Source: Apodemus sylvaticus (Eukaryota; Chordata; Mammalia; Rodentia; Muridae). From it: a stretch of DNA of 64,000 nucleotides. Location: NCBI RefSeq assembly GCF_947179515.1, contig NC_067472.1, forward strand, positions 170,112,107 through 170,176,106, in the 5' to 3' direction. Made by a program: the position numbers and the translations under genes. The first letter of the stretch is position 1. Each line of letters starts with the position of its first letter. Under the pieces are notes generated by a model that saw only the letters and a list, made by a program, of their open reading frames with translations, was not told where the DNA came from and searched no databases. Shown here one piece after another: positions 1 through 11,930 of this stretch.

Positions 1-540
1 CTTTTCCAGGAGGGAGAACCTGCACCCAGCAGTTGTGTCTAGAAGGCAGGTTGTAAAATAACGAGCTGCGTGCCTTTCCTCCTCAGATTTGGGGAAGCTG
101 GGAGAGGACTGGTAGATGGCCACCTCCTGGGACAGGAGGAGGGCAGTACAAAGGAAAGACGGGAGGGGCCTGGGCCTGAGCGCGGTCCGGTCCCCACAAA
201 GGCAGTGGATTTTAAAACCACACACAACAGTCGTAGGTCTCAGTGTCTTATCACAGTGAGAGAAGAGTAACTACACAGCCTTGGCCCACGTGGTTTCCTC
301 GGCCTGGGAAGTTCTCTTCTCTCCCACCACCATTCCTGTCCCAGCACCTTGCTAGTTCCCACTCGCCGAGAGCCCAAGCTCACAGACCATGGCCTGCACC
401 TCTGCTCCAGGCTGGACCTCCTGGCTGATCGTATGGGGCATTCTCACCCACCAGGCTAGACCACTGGTGTTCTGCCCTCTGAATCAGCCTGATGGGGAGT
501 TGGGTTTGAAGAGGATGTGGGTTGGTTCTGAGGTACGTAC

Positions 541-646
541 CAGCCTGCAGGCCACCTGCAGCACACATCGCTCCGATACCACGTGCTTTGGGTTGTCATC
601 CAGGGCTGACTGAAGGCTCCTCCCCAGGCTGGGGAACACCAGGAAC
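541..646 (-). CDS. Vrk3: Vrk3 coding exon 7, last one in the window
   Basis: This 106-bp exon encodes FLVFPSLGRSLQSALDDNPK and then HVVSERCVLQVACRL. It follows a CCTCTAG acceptor and leaves in phase 0 at the palindromic donor GTACGTAC. The next exon, which should begin at the residues ahead of the catalytic loop, is not found in bases 1-540. Confidence 0.93.
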
Positions 647-2993
647 CTAGAGGACAGGGGACCTGGGAGCTGAAGATCCGGGATGCCGGGCCCTGCAAGA
701 TGTTCTACAGGGACTGGGTAGGGCAAGCTAGGACGCGTCTCCACAGTGCTATCTACACTGGGTGTTCCTGCAGCTGGGCTCACGGTCCCCCTTTCCTGTA
801 CGTTCTCACACTGCAGGTAAGGGACGGAGGTTCTTGCCAAGGAAGGAGCCCTTTAGGGGTCTCTTCACCCTCGCCCTCTGCTGATTCTCCACTTTGCTCT
901 TTTCCCTTTCCCTATGCTGCCCAGATTGAAAAAAGTTATGTAAAAATTTAAAGAGCACAATTATAGGACAGTGGGACTTTGGTCACCTGTTGCTCTGCAG
1001 GTCAAGCAGAATAAACCTCATCATTTGGCAAGCTAGACCTACCCTAATCATGGGGCACAGCCCAGGCTGGACCTACCCTAATCATGGGGCACAGCCCAGG
1101 CTGGACCTACCCTACTCATTGGGCACACCCCAGGCTGGATCTACCCTAATCATGGGGCACAGCCCAGGCTGGACCTACCCTAATCATGGGGTACAGCCCA
1201 GGCTAGACCTACCCTAATCATGGGGCACAGCCCAGGTTGGACCTACCCTAATCATGGGGCATAGCCCAGGCTGGACCTACCCTACTCATGGGGCACACCC
1301 CAGGCTGGATCTACCCTAATCATGAGGTGCAGCCCATCCTGAAGGAAGGCAATCCCTCTTTGTCCCCCTGAGAAACCCACTCATGCAACAGAGGGACCAC
1401 TGGGTGGGGCTGTGGGAGTGGGCAGCAAGTGGGGAGGCTCACCTGTATTTGTCCTGGTAAATGCCAAAGCCGATACAGGTGGGGATGGCCAGGAGTGGGA
1501 CCAAGCACTGCTTCTTCCACTTGTTCACTGCAGGAGGCAGAGACTCAGGGTCAGATCCACCGTCAATGCCAGTCCCAAAGGAACAGCCTCTGCTCAGGCC
1601 AGAGGCAGAGACCCAAGCCAGAAGACTCTGGGCCTCTTCCCTGATCCTCACTGCTATGACAGCCTAGTGGCTGTCAGGGAGAAGAGGTGGGGACAGGGGA
1701 CACATCTGTGACTCATGTTTACAGGTGACTTCCGAGCAAGCATGCACAAAGCTGGCATGAGGGGAAGAAGGTAATCGCAACAGGCCAGGGCTCCGACGGG
1801 CTCAGTTGGCAGAGTGCCTGCCTAGCTTGTACCATAATGTCCTATCCTCAGCACTGCATCAAAGCTACCCTGGTGGAGCACACTGGTAATCCTGTTACTC
1901 AGGAGTCCAAGGTCACCCTTGGCTATATTTCTAGTTCAAAGAACCCAGAACTACATGAGACCGTGTCTCAAAAATAGAAAAGAAGGGAGGGAAGGACAGG
2001 GTGATCTCTGAGTTTTCATGCAAAGCTGACAAGATTGACAGACTCTAGCCAGCCACAGCGTCACTGGGCCCCTGCGCTAGTGCAGAGGACTGTATGCGAT
2101 CTGGCCAGGTACAGGTGGGCGGGGAAAGCCTGGGGGCTAGCAGCTCAGCTACCTGAGAGGTAAATCCTTCCCACCAGGTGCAGGGCAGCAATACAGCAGG
2201 ACTGGGTGCAGCTGGAGAGAGGCCAGAGCAGGCAGAGGGGCATTTTCACAGACTGAGACAACCCAGATGGCATGGCTCACGGAACATAGAGAAATGTGAG
2301 GAATTTTGTTTTGAATGTAATCAATTTGGTTAGATGGTTCTCTAACAATTTATGATGTCACAGCCAGCACACAGTGTTCAAGACAGTCACCACTTGTCTC
2401 TTGAGAACTGCTACAGACCAGTCCCATCTGTCCTCCGAGGTCAGAGGACTGAGGGTGACAGGGGCTGGCTTGTGCGTGCAGGTGGAATGCACACTCAGGT
2501 CTTTGGTCACATAGTGAAATACCTTGAGGGGCCTGTCACCCAATCCAACTCCCCTGCCCATTCCCTGTGGAATACCTTGCAGAGGCTTGGCTGCTCTCTG
2601 AAAGAAGTTCTGCTCATTGAAAAGGCGCCCATCCTTGGAGTCCTGGGGGTGGCAGAGAGCAGACTGTCACACCAAACGCCCTCAGACAAGGGCCGCGGAT
2701 TCCCAGAAGACCTCACTGCCACCTCAGCAGGTGCAGCCTCTTCCTGTCCTACAGCAGACCCAGTTCCTGGAGTGCCATGGCCGAGCAGGCTTAGCTTCCC
2801 AGGGCCCAGCTCTCTTTCTTCATTTTATGGCAAAATCCACAGATTTGCCCCAGATGTGTGGCCCTCAGCTGAAACCTTCATTTTCTAGCCTCCTTTTCCA
2901 TGAGGCATAGCTTCACAAGCAAGGTCTGGCCAATGAGGGCATGGCCAGAACTTCCAGGGAGTCCCAGATCATAGTCTATGTATTGAAAACCCA

Positions 2994-3055
<62 letters not shown>

Positions 3056-6000
3056 GCGCACGCGCACGCACACGCACACACACACACACGCACACATACA
3101 CACACACGCGCACTGTATCGGGGGCTAGAGACAGCTTGGTTATGAGCACAGGCTGCTCTTGCAGAGAGCCCAGGTTTGGCTCTCAGAACCGACTATCAGG
3201 CGTTCACAGCCACTTGTGGCCTGGTTCTGGGGGGCTGGCACCGACTCCTGGGCTCTAAAAGGCAGTAAAAGACTCATGCACATAAAATAAGATAGATGTA
3301 TGTATTCTTAAAGATTGGTTCTTTTCATATATATCTATACACACATCTATCTGTCTATCTATCCATCCATCCATCCATCCATCCATCCATCCGTGCATGA
3401 ATCAGTCAAGCTTAATAGTTTAGTTATACATAGTATAACTACCTTGGTTCTTACTACCGTAGTGTTAAACATGGCCGGGTTTCTATGCAACACCCCTTTC
3501 TCTCTTCTGGTCTTCCCTCCCCTCCCCTCTCCTTTCTCTCCCACCTCCACATCCCCTTAATTCTTCTAAGACAGCCTCATGTACCCAAGGCTGGCCAAAC
3601 TGTTGATGTAGCTGAAGGCTGTGAATACTTGGTCCTCCTGCCTCCACACCTGGCTTGTGTGGTACTGGGGATGGAACCTGGCACTCTGTATGCTGGGCAG
3701 GTACCATCCCGGCTGAGCTGCATCTCCAACCTGACTCCTTTCTTCTTTCTTTCCCGCCTCTTTCTCCCCACCCCTCTACTTGACTTTCTTCTCATCTGTT
3801 AAGTCTGGAATGCAGTAGCTACCTCAAACGCTTGCTGATAGAATCCAGGGACAGTGCATGGGACTCACTTAGCTGGGATCTGTCACCCAGGAGCTCTGCA
3901 GCAGATGGCACTAGGCATACTCCTGCCCAGACACACTCCACCCCTACATACTGTTGCTCATGCTCCCACTCTCTCCACTTCCTGGCTGCCACAACTGGAG
4001 CTGCTCTTGGCCACACCCTTCCCACATGATTGACAAGTGAGCTGCGTTGCTTGGCAAAGCCTTCCCCATATGACAGACTCCTATTTCTGATACATGAACC
4101 AAATAAATCCTTCCTCCCTTGCTGTGCTTTACAGACATTCTGTCACAGTGACAGAAAGGTAATAAATACAGTACATGACAATCACACTCTATGCATGCAG
4201 AAAGCAGCAGAGGGAGGTAGGTGCAGGAAGCTAGCTGTGCTCATGCAGAAACTTGAAGCTGACTGGGGGGTGGGGCGCGGGGGAACAGGGTTCCATGGTC
4301 AGGAAACATCAGAGGCAGATGTAGGGACAAGCCTCACCTCTGCTCCCCAGAATGAGGAAGGAATGTGCCCAGCCAGAGGCCCATGGCTACTCACAGACCA
4401 GGAGCACCCTGTTTTCAGGGTGGGCTCCCCAGGCGGCACCAGGACTCAGAGGTCAAAGAGTAATTTGAAAAGTCCCACACCTGCCTTTCTGCGTGGCTTG
4501 CTCCTGGACCACTCACCAATTTGAGTGAGAATCTCCATTTCTGGGTCCTTGATTCACAGGAGACGGCAGAAGTGGGCTCAGCTGTGGAATAGCAAGAGAA
4601 ATGTTAGCACCTGAGGGGAGTGTCGGGGTCTGATCCCCAACATGCTCATAACCGAGAACCAGTTCTCTGCTTCCTTGGGGAAGTGCGCACTCGGCGCTCA
4701 ACACCTGTCCCTTCGAGTTTCCTGCCTCCCTATCTTCCTTCTTCTCTTCAAAGTTCCAAGGGTTGAATCTAGAGTCTTGCATTAGCCAAGTGTGACAGAT
4801 GTGTCAACTTGACACAACCCAGAATTACCTGGGACCAAAGTCTCAATGAGGGGTTGCCTGTATTGGTTTGGGCTGTGAGGAGTCTTATTTGCCCATGTGG
4901 GCGGCCCCGTTCCCTAGGCAGGGAGGGGTTCCTGAACTGTTAGAGTGGAGACGAGTTAATCACAAGCAAACCAGCGCATCCAACTTCCTCCTTCGTCCTT
5001 CAGGTTGCGGCCAGCCTTGAGTCCCTGCCTTAGTTCTCAGGTTACTGTGAACGGGGACTCTCTGGCAGGGTTCTAACAGTCCTCCACCTTCAGCACACCC
5101 CCAGCCCTGATGCTCCAGCGTGACCATCAACTTGATGGGCTTGAGGAGAGGCAAGGCCAGCAAGCACAGTTCTGGGTGACTGATGACCTCCGCAGATGGT
5201 GAGCTCCTCAGGGCTCTGACCGAGGATGCGAACATAATGGCTCACTGGGAGCTGGGGCTAAGCTGGAGGAAGGAGGTGACTGGGGCATGCTGTTAAATGC
5301 CATCCCTTGCCCTGGTCACTCCCTCTAAAGCTTTCCTCTGGTTCCTGGATTCCTGGTCTGAGCTGCTCTGCTCCGTGCGTCCTCCCTCCCAAGCCCCAGC
5401 CCATCTTTCCTCCTGAAGCTGCTGTCCTTGGGTATCACACTCCCCTTGTCCTTGTGGTGCTGCACCGCCTGGGGCGTCCCCGTGCACGGGACAGCGTGTA
5501 CCTTCATAGAGAATGCCTTGGTCGTCCCGGCTCTGCAGGGCTCCCAGTGTCCAGTGCTTCCCATTCTGGTCTGTCAGCTCTGTCCCTGTGGGCAGCGCCT
5601 GGAGTGAGGTGGTCACCCGGCTCCGCTTCAGTGTCCGAGGGCTCAGCCTGTTGGAAAGTGGGCTGCCTCTGGGGGTCAGGGATCTGCCCCGGGTGCCTGC
5701 AGGGAGATGACCCAATGAAGAGAAAGCAGAATGAAGGGAGCAGTGCCCAAGATGCTGTCGCTGCTTTGGTTCAGTTCTTCCTGACCTCCCACAGAGCAGA
5801 ACCTGTGTCCCACAATGCTGGAACCCACTGTGAATATCAGGTCTGGACCCCTCCAGTGTGGTGAGAATTCTGACCTAGACATAACCGGTCAGAACTGAAT
5901 CAGAGATGAAGCAGTCAAGGCAGATGGGGGGTCAGAAGAGACAGATGGCTGGAAGAAGTCAGGGGGGGCTTACTGGGGACAGTACATTAGAGAAGGGTTT

Positions 6001-9000
6001 TACTGGTTACTGCAGGGACATGAGCCATAAGTGATGAGTGGATCAACGAGGGCGTGTCTACCAGAGCAGCAGAGGCCCCAGAGAAGGCCACACACTCAGG
6101 AGGCTCCAACAGACCAGGCCTCTAAATGGTCAGGCTGGGTGAGTATGGCAGGCCAGCTGGGCGTGAAGGCAAACTGGTTTGAGGGAATAGAGTAACAAAG
6201 CTTAGAGGTGGACAGTCCCTCAAGTGGCTTTTCTGTGGCTTTTACTGGGACATGGAGTCAGAAACGCAATATGTGCTGCTGCCTGGTTAAAGTAGGTGTG
6301 TCACTGTGGGGACGGGCTTTGAGACCCTCCTCCTAGCTGCCTGGCAGCCAGTCTTCTAGCAGCCTTCACATGAAGATGTAGAACTCTCAGCTCCTCCCAC
6401 ACCATGCCTGCCTGGATGCTGTCATGATCCTGCCTCATGACATGGACTGAAGCTCTGAATCTATAAGCCAGCCCCAATTAAATGTTGTCTTCTAAGGGTT
6501 GCCTTGGCCATGGTGTCTGTTCACAGCAATGGGAACCCTAACTAGCTGTGGTTTAAATGTCAGACTAGACATGGCTAGAGAAGGAATTCACGATCTGGAA
6601 GATAGACATGAAGAAATTACTCAAAAACTGAATGTGATGGTATGTTCCCATAATCCCAGTACTTGAAAGGCTGAAGCAGGAGGATTGCTATGAATTCCAG
6701 GCCAGCTTAGGCTATGTAGTGAGAACCAGTCTCAATCAAACAAACAAACAAACAAAGTCTAGAAAACAAACCGAATGACAAATGACAGCAGATGGAGTAG
6801 GTGCTGTTTGTGGAGCGATGAGAGTCAAGGCAGAGACCATGGACTGCGGGCCACAGGTCCCTTGGGTGGGAAAGGTTTCTGTGGACAGGAAGGGGCACTG
6901 GGAAGATGCTGGGAGGAGGCCAGGCAGGGATGACTGGCTGAGGTTTCAGTTAGAATAGCAGTAGACTTTCTTAAACATTATTTCAATTTTTAGGTTTTAT
7001 TTTTTAACTGTGTATATGTGTTTGCGTGGGGGCTGGGTGCTTTCACAGGACTCTAGTGGCTGTGGAGGATAGAGCAGGGCACTGGGGTCCAGAGCTCCAG
7101 GTGGTGGTGAGTTGGCAGACATGGTTACCGGAAACTGAACTTGAGTGTAAACCCTCTTAAATGCTGACCGGTGTCTCCAGCCCCTCGCCCCCCACCCATC
7201 TTTGTCTCATCCAGACAAGGACCAGTCCCAGCTCTTACCCGTGGCTCTGTCAGGAGAAGTCAAGGTGTCGTCAGACTCAGAACTGTCGCAGTCAGAGTGG
7301 AGGGAGAGCGGGGGAGATGTGACAGTGTGTGACCATTTCACTTTCTTGGGGGAGGTTTCAGAGTTGGGGTTCAGGTCTCTCCTGGAGCCTAAAGGTGAAC
7401 CACATGCAGATCAGCGTTCAGAAGGAAGGGCCTTCTATGCAGGCGAAAGCAGAACTCTGTGCTCAGGGTCAGCCATGTTTTCCTCTGATTTGTGTAGCAC
7501 AGTGGTGCTGTCTCCGCTGCCTCCTGACCAACAGTGCCTGTTTCCTGCTGTCTCTCCTCCACTAGCCCGGCCCCTCCCCCCTTTAAATATATCCCATCAC
7601 TTGTCATTCTGGTGTCTTCTGAGCAACTTCTCTTTTTGTAAATTTTAATTTAATGTATTCACATTGTAATACCATGGTGTACTTGTGGGGTCAGAGGGCA
7701 ACTTTGGGGAACCAGCTGTTTCTCTGCACTGTGGCTTCCAGGGCCTGGGACTCAGTTCCTCAGCTTTGTACAGCAAGGACTTTCATCCTCAGATCTATCT
7801 TGCTAGCTCATCAATTTGGTTTTGCTTGTTTAAGAGCAAGATTTTCAGCTGGGCGGTGGTGGTGCAAACCTTTAATCCCAGCATTTGGAAGGCAGAGGCA
7901 GGCAGATTTCTGAGTTTGAGGCCAGCCTGGTCTACAGAGTGAGTTCCAAGGCTGCCAGGGCTACCTGTCCCCAAAAAAAATCAACCAAACAAAAAAACAA
8001 AAAGAGAGCTAAGGCCTTCTTATATGATAAGTCTTAAACTCAAGAAGATTCCAGTTGTCCTTCCTAGGCCTCCTAAGTGCTGGAATTACACATATGTGCC
8101 ACTGTGTCATGCTTTTGAATATATTCTCCAGCTCTATCTTCTATTTGAAGTGAAAACTTCTAGTTCTTTGGAAAGTCAGTTATGTCAGATGATGTTTTGC
8201 TGAGAATAGACATGTGGTGTTCTGGAAGCTGCCTGGAGAGAGGGCACGCATGACGGAGCATGTGATGTATGGAAGGGATATCAGTGAACACAACAAACAG
8301 TGGAGTATGCGGTGGCACTGGTTCGCCTTGCACCTCTCTGCTGGTGGTCACTGGGCTTTGCTAATGCTGGTCTTCGGTGATGATGCTGTGGCTTTGGTTT
8401 GCCTGTCTCTTTCACTGATCATTGTTTGTCATGGTGGAGAGAAACACACCAAAGAACCTCTGGAGGTGTTCTGGAGGCTTGTTGCTGCTTCTGTAGACTC
8501 CAATTGGCAGAGCCTCAAGGTTTCTCCTGGATCAAACAGCTGTTACTGATTCCTGAATGGTGTTTGCCAGTGGATGGAGCTACAACTGCTGACTTGTGTG
8601 AACTGAACTGCTGATACCCTGACATCGCAGATTGGAGTTGCCCCAAAGAACTATTTCTAAACAGGTCCACAGCCTCCTTTGCCCTACTAACCTTTGCCTT
8701 CCACTACCTCTGGTGCGTGGTGGGCTAGAAGGGAGGTTAAAGCATTTAAGAATCATTATGAAAGTAGGCTGTGAAAATGTAAGCCTACCCCTGGCAAGGT
8801 GGCTCAGTGGGTAAGGTACTGAGCCGAAGGATGAGAGTCGACCCTTAGGCCCCACATGGGAGAGAGAACACAAATGCCACATGCGTGCCCTTGAAGAAAG
8901 GCATATTACACACTCAGTGTTTAAATATGCATCCAACACAGTCCAACTACAGCCTGCACTGTGACTGCATAAGTCTGCTGAGGTGCTAAGACCCTGTGGA

Positions 9001-10119
9001 GACAAGAGAGCTACATTTTACTGAATTGTGCTCCTGCTCACTTCAGCTGCATTTTTGTCCTCTAAGACACAGCTGACACTGATGTCCCATCAAACTGTTT
9101 GCTAAAGAAAAGTGTCACCTCCTGACCCTCACAAAAGAGAAAGCGTCCCCATGTCTACCTCTTGTAGGCATACATTTTTTTGCAACCTACTTTATATCCG
9201 TTCACCCTCTCCTCTTGCCCACCAGCAAGCAGAAGCAATGGAAGAGAAAAGTTATTAGAATACAGGGGACGTGAACCTGTTCAGCAATAGGTCTTTGGGG
9301 GGGGGGCAACATCCATCTTCTTAGGCAGCAGCTCAGTCCTGTAGCAAACACCAAATACGACTCAGCAGCTGCATACCAGTCCTCTAGGCAGGCAGACACC
9401 ACATGTGAACCAGCAGCTGCAGTCCAGTCCTAAAGAAACCGCCAGGGCTGCTGAAGCAGCGAGCTGCCCCAGAACCTCCCACGTGGTTCCTGGCGAGTTT
9501 CTTTATGGCAATGTTACCACAGTTGAGCTCAACAATGCTCCACTATATAAAGTGAACCAATACATGTGTGTCGTTAGCAAAGAACAGCGAGACAGCAAAC
9601 CAAACCAAGGCTGTCTACAGGTTCATATTTATATCCCTTCATCAAGGGTCCTTTCATGTGTTTGCTATACTGAAACATCCTTTCATCTGTGTCTTCTTCA
9701 GGAAAACATGCTTCTCTTTGTCTGTTTTAGCAAGACCTCCTTTTCACATCTGACCCAGCAAAACATCATTTGATACAACTGACTTTCCAAAGAAACTAGA
9801 CATTTCCCCTTCAACCTCTGCTTCTGCACCCATGCTTAACTGTGACAGGAACTCCCTTCTAGTGGTCATGAGTCCCAGAGAGCACCCTCTGACAGTCACA
9901 TAGTCAGGGATTTCAACACTTGTGCCCAAACTACAGAAGCTGTGAGAAACTGTGGGGACTGAGCGGGACTTTCTGGCTCCTACCTCGAAAGGATGACATA
10001 AGAGGCATGATGCCAGTCGGGGTGCCGCCATCCTCAACAGGCAGGGCCTTGCCACAGTAAGGGCAGAACTTGAATGACACCTGGACACTTTTGCCACAGA
10101 CTGGACAGAAGGAGATCAT
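541..10119 (-). CDS. Vrk3: Vrk3, vaccinia-related kinase 3 (pseudokinase), 5' seven coding exons; gene continues left of the window
   Basis: Seven minus-strand exons join in frame: 9984-10119, 7239-7388, 5502-5696, 4517-4581, 2576-2642, 1443-1527 and 541-646. All have GT donors and AG acceptors, and together they give 268 codons. The protein opens with a zinc ribbon (Cys5, Cys8, Cys19, Cys22), then a Ser/Pro-rich stretch with a basic cluster (SPKKVKW, residues 58-64) and SRTLKRSR-like basic residues near 114-122, then the start of a VRK-type kinase fold with LPTGTELTD, FNEQNFFQRAAKPL, PLLAIPTCIGFG and FPSLGRSLQSALD. VRK3 is known as a nuclear pseudokinase with a degraded nucleotide site that scaffolds the phosphatase VHR/DUSP3 against ERK. 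The human protein is about 474 residues, so roughly the last 200 lie outside the window. The gene is divergent from Zfp473 across a CpG-rich promoter. Identity is firm; exon ends are hand-read. Confidence 0.95.
1028..1333. repeat. 34-bp minisatellite, about 9 copies, Vrk3 intron
   Basis: The unit runs from CCCAGGCTGGACCTACCCTA to ATCATGGGGCACAG and repeats head to tail with a few point changes (GGACC/GGATC, CTAATC/CTACTC). Confidence 0.9.
1443..1527 (-). CDS. Vrk3: Vrk3 coding exon 6
   Basis: This 85-bp exon encodes VNKWKKQCLVPLLAIPTCIG and then FGIYQDKYR. The VRK-family motif IPTC-GFG precedes the hinge. The acceptor is CTCCTGCAG, the donor is GTGAGC, and the phase is 1-2. Confidence 0.94.
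1795..1985 (+). mobile_element. B4-type SINE
   Basis: The tRNA-like head (GGCTCAGTTGGCAGAGTGCC) is followed by a B1-like body ending GAGACCGTGTCTCAAAAATA. The element is diverged. Confidence 0.6.
2576..2642 (-). CDS. Vrk3: Vrk3 coding exon 5
   Basis: This 67-bp exon encodes DSKDGRLFNEQNFFQRAAKPLQ, a strongly conserved VRK3 N-lobe/helix C region. The acceptor is CCCCCAG and the donor GTATTC is weaker than its neighbours. The phase is 0-1. Confidence 0.92.
2994..3112. repeat. Compound (CA)n/(CG) microsatellite
   Basis: About 24 CA units are followed by mixed GTGCGCACGCGCACG and more CA units. The alternating purine/pyrimidine run is able to form Z-DNA. Confidence 0.95.
3116..3300 (+). mobile_element. 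B2/B3 SINE, diverged
   Basis: It starts GGGGCTAGAGACAGCTTGGT, continues with GCTGCTCTTGCAGAGAGCCC, and ends CATGCACATAAAATAAG. Confidence 0.65.
3340..3392. repeat. (TCTA)n/(TCCA)n tetranucleotide repeat
   Basis: ATCTATCTGTCTATC runs into about eight ATCC units. Confidence 0.9.
3550..3745 (-). mobile_element. B4-type SINE, antisense
   Basis: A reverse B1-like part (CAAGGCTGGCCAAACTG) is followed by a reverse tRNA-like head (ACCATCCCGGCTGAGCTGCATC). Confidence 0.55.
3925..4170 (+). mobile_element. Unassigned rodent interspersed repeat, 3' part
   Basis: It ends with the common rodent block AACCAAATAAATCCTTCCTC followed by CATTCTGTCACAGTGACAGA. I do not name the family. Confidence 0.5.
4517..4581 (-). 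CDS. Vrk3: Vrk3 coding exon 4
   Basis: This 65-bp exon has an acceptor ending TTCCACAG and a GTGAGT donor. It encodes residues 161-182 (EPTSAVSCESRTQKWRFSLKL), a beta-strand segment of the VRK3 kinase-like N-lobe. It enters in phase 1 and leaves in phase 0. Confidence 0.9.
5502..5696 (-). CDS. Vrk3: Vrk3 coding exon 3 (linker into kinase fold)
   Basis: This 195-bp exon lies between an acceptor ending CTGCAG and the donor GTACAC. It encodes residues 96-160, with a Pro/Ser/Arg-rich linker (GRSLTPRGSPLSNRLSPR) followed by the start of the kinase-like domain (LPTGTELTDQNGKHW, SRDDQGILYE). The phase is 1-1. Confidence 0.93.
6270..6545 (+). mobile_element. Unassigned rodent interspersed repeat
   Basis: Hallmark blocks are TAAGCCAGCCCCAATTAAAT and TTCACAGCAATGGGAACCCT. 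The same family recurs near 21245-21545, 51340-51780 and 52745-52915. Confidence 0.5.
7239..7388 (-). CDS. Vrk3: Vrk3 coding exon 2 (Ser/Pro-rich, basic cluster)
   Basis: This 150-bp exon has an AG acceptor at 7390-7389 and a GTAAGA donor at 7238. It encodes residues 46-95 with ETSPKKVKWSHTVTSP followed by an acidic/serine run, SDCDSSESDDTLTSP. The phase is 1-1. It is probably part of the nuclear localisation region known in human VRK3. Confidence 0.93.
7847..7981 (+). mobile_element. B1 SINE
   Basis: The element runs from AGCTGGGCGGTGGTGGTGC through TTTAATCCCAGC and GGCCAGCCTGGTCTACAGAG to an A-rich tail. Confidence 0.9.
9230..9815 (+). mobile_element. Unassigned repeat element, copy A (pair with 33260-34055)
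   Basis: It opens GGGGACGTGAACCTGTTCAG and ends ACAACTGACTTTCCAAAGAA. The 3' half has loosely tandem units of about 30 bp (CCTTTCATCTGTGTCTTCTT, then a similar unit). It may be a solitary LTR, but I see no clear terminal TG/CA pair with flanking duplication. Confidence 0.55.
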
Positions 10120-10120
10120 G
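9984..10120 (-). CDS. Vrk3: Vrk3 first coding exon (zinc ribbon)
   Basis: The acceptor AG lies at 10122-10121, one base ahead of the ATG at 10119-10117, so nearly all the 5' UTR is in an upstream exon. The exon encodes MISFCPVCGKSV and then FKFCPYCGK, two CxxC knuckles of an N-terminal zinc ribbon. It ends with phase 1 (CGA G) at a GTAGGA donor (9983-9978). Confidence 0.95.
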
Positions 10121-11189
10121 CTGTAACACAGAAAGGGAGGGGACAGGAATCAGAACGACACCATCAGCAGAACATGAGCTGTGAGTAACTGCACAGGCAG
10201 TGGGCAAGCATGGGGCGGGTGTCGCCCTTGGGGACTGCTCCTAGGCACCACCCGCCTTGTTTTGTGAGACAATTCCTCTCATTGGCCTGTAGCTCGTCAA
10301 GTAGAGACAACTGTCTGGCCAGTTCAACCTAGGGATCCCTGTCTCTGACTCCCCAGGCTAGGGTTATAGGTGTGTAGTATCATACCCAGATTTTTCTGTG
10401 AGTCCTAAGGTCTTTATGATGTCTTAACTTTAATTATCGACATCATAACTAGACTCAGTTGAGAGGAATGCTTCAATTGAGGAACTGTTTGGATCAGATT
10501 TGCATGTGGGGGGATTGTCTTCACTCATGTAGGAGGACCAGCTCACTGCAGGCAGCACCACTGCCTATTAGATGGTCCTAGGCTATCCAAGAAACCCAGA
10601 TGTGCATGTGCCAGCAGGCAGTGACCCTTCATAGTTTCTGAGTCAAGTTCATGCTCTGACTCCCTCAACATGCAAGTGTGCCTGGAGGTGTGAGGTAAAG
10701 AAACCCTTCCCTCCCCTAAGTTTCCTTTGGTCAGAGTGTTTTATAGCAGCAACAGAAAGGATCCTGAGCACACTGTGGGGGAGCAATCCCCAAATGAGCT
10801 GCCTTCCTGCTCCCTTTTACCGCCCTTCCCTTTCCTCTTTCCATATTGGAATCTCAGAATGTTTTGGGCCCGTTCCTTCTTACTGATGACTTAGAGAATT
10901 CCAGAACTTGCTTTTGAAAGGCACAGCTATCCAGACAGCTATCCAGGTTTCTTGAGCCAAGGTCAACCATGGAGCTGTGTAATGTGCTGTGTGCTGTGTG
11001 CAAAGACTGTTGCTCAGACCCTGCCACCTACCTCCCCAGAGGTGAGCAGGCCCAGCTGGCAGTGCCGGTGACAACATTCCCTCAGACACTCAGTGTACTG
11101 GTTGCTTTTCTGATGGCTGTTACAGAACACCCCACATGAACAACTCCAGCAAGGCAGGCTTATTCTGGCTTCCAAGGGCTGGCAAGTGC

Positions 11190-11393
11190 AGTGATTCTCC
11201 ACCTTCCCATCACTACAGCCCTTTCCTACAGTTCTCCACGTTGTGGTGACTTCCAACCATAAACTTATTTTTGATGCTACTTCCTGACTGTAATTTTGCT
11301 GTTATGAATCATAATGTGAATATCTGATATGCATGATAGCTGATATACAATCCCTGTGAAAGGGGTTGTGACCCAAAGGCTGAGGACCTCTGG
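11190..11393 (+). mobile_element. URR1-type hAT DNA transposon remnant
   Basis: The CAGTGATTCTCCACC end, the GTTGTGGTGACTTCCAACCA and TATCTGATATGCATGATAGC blocks, and GGCTGAGGACCTCTG at the other end resemble the rodent URR1 element with short inverted ends. Confidence 0.8.
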
Positions 11394-11549
11394 CTTAATG
11401 GGTTAAAATTCTTGTTACCAGGGGTAGCAATCTGAGTTTTATCCTTGGGTCCCATACAATGGAGGGAGAGAAGTGGCTCATTCAAGCTGTTCCCAGATCT
11501 TTACATGCACTCCATGTCACCCACACCCACACACTTACATGTTGTCATG

Positions 11550-11930
11550 GCTTATTTTCTATTGCTGTGGTAAACACCATGACGAGAAGCAAGTTGAAAG
11601 GAAGGGGCTTAATCTTACAGTTTGTAGTCCATCATGGAGGGAAGTTAGGGCAGCAACTCAAGAACAGAAGCAGAGGCCATGGAGGAGTGCTGCATACTGG
11701 CTTGCTCCCCATGACTTGTTCAGCCTGCTTTCTTAAAGAACCAAGGACCACCTGTCTCTGAGTGGCCCCCACCCACAGAGGGCTGGGCCCTCTATGAGTG
11801 GCAGTACCCACAGTTGGCTGGGCCCTCTATGAGTGGTTCCACCCACAATGGGCTGGGCCCTGAGTGGCTCCACCCACAGTGGGCTGGGCCCTCACCCATC
11901 CAGGATTAATCAGGAAAGTGTGAAATCTCA
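11550..11930 (-). mobile_element. Unassigned rodent interspersed repeat
   Basis: Blocks TTTTCTATTGCTGTGGTAAA, CACCATGACGAGAAGCAAGT and ACAGAGGGCTGGGCCCTCTA are present. The last block is repeated three to four times with small variation. The element at 14085-14505 is the same family in the other orientation. Confidence 0.6.

Noticed and set aside
1..540. Possible next Vrk3 exon
   Set aside because: I looked for the expected residues following VACRL on the minus strand and found none; the exon should lie left of the window.
4795..4970. Possible exon of Vrk3 in the TCAACTTGACACAACCCAGA region
   Set aside because: The sequence is the end block of a common rodent interspersed repeat, and the neighbouring exons already join in phase without it.
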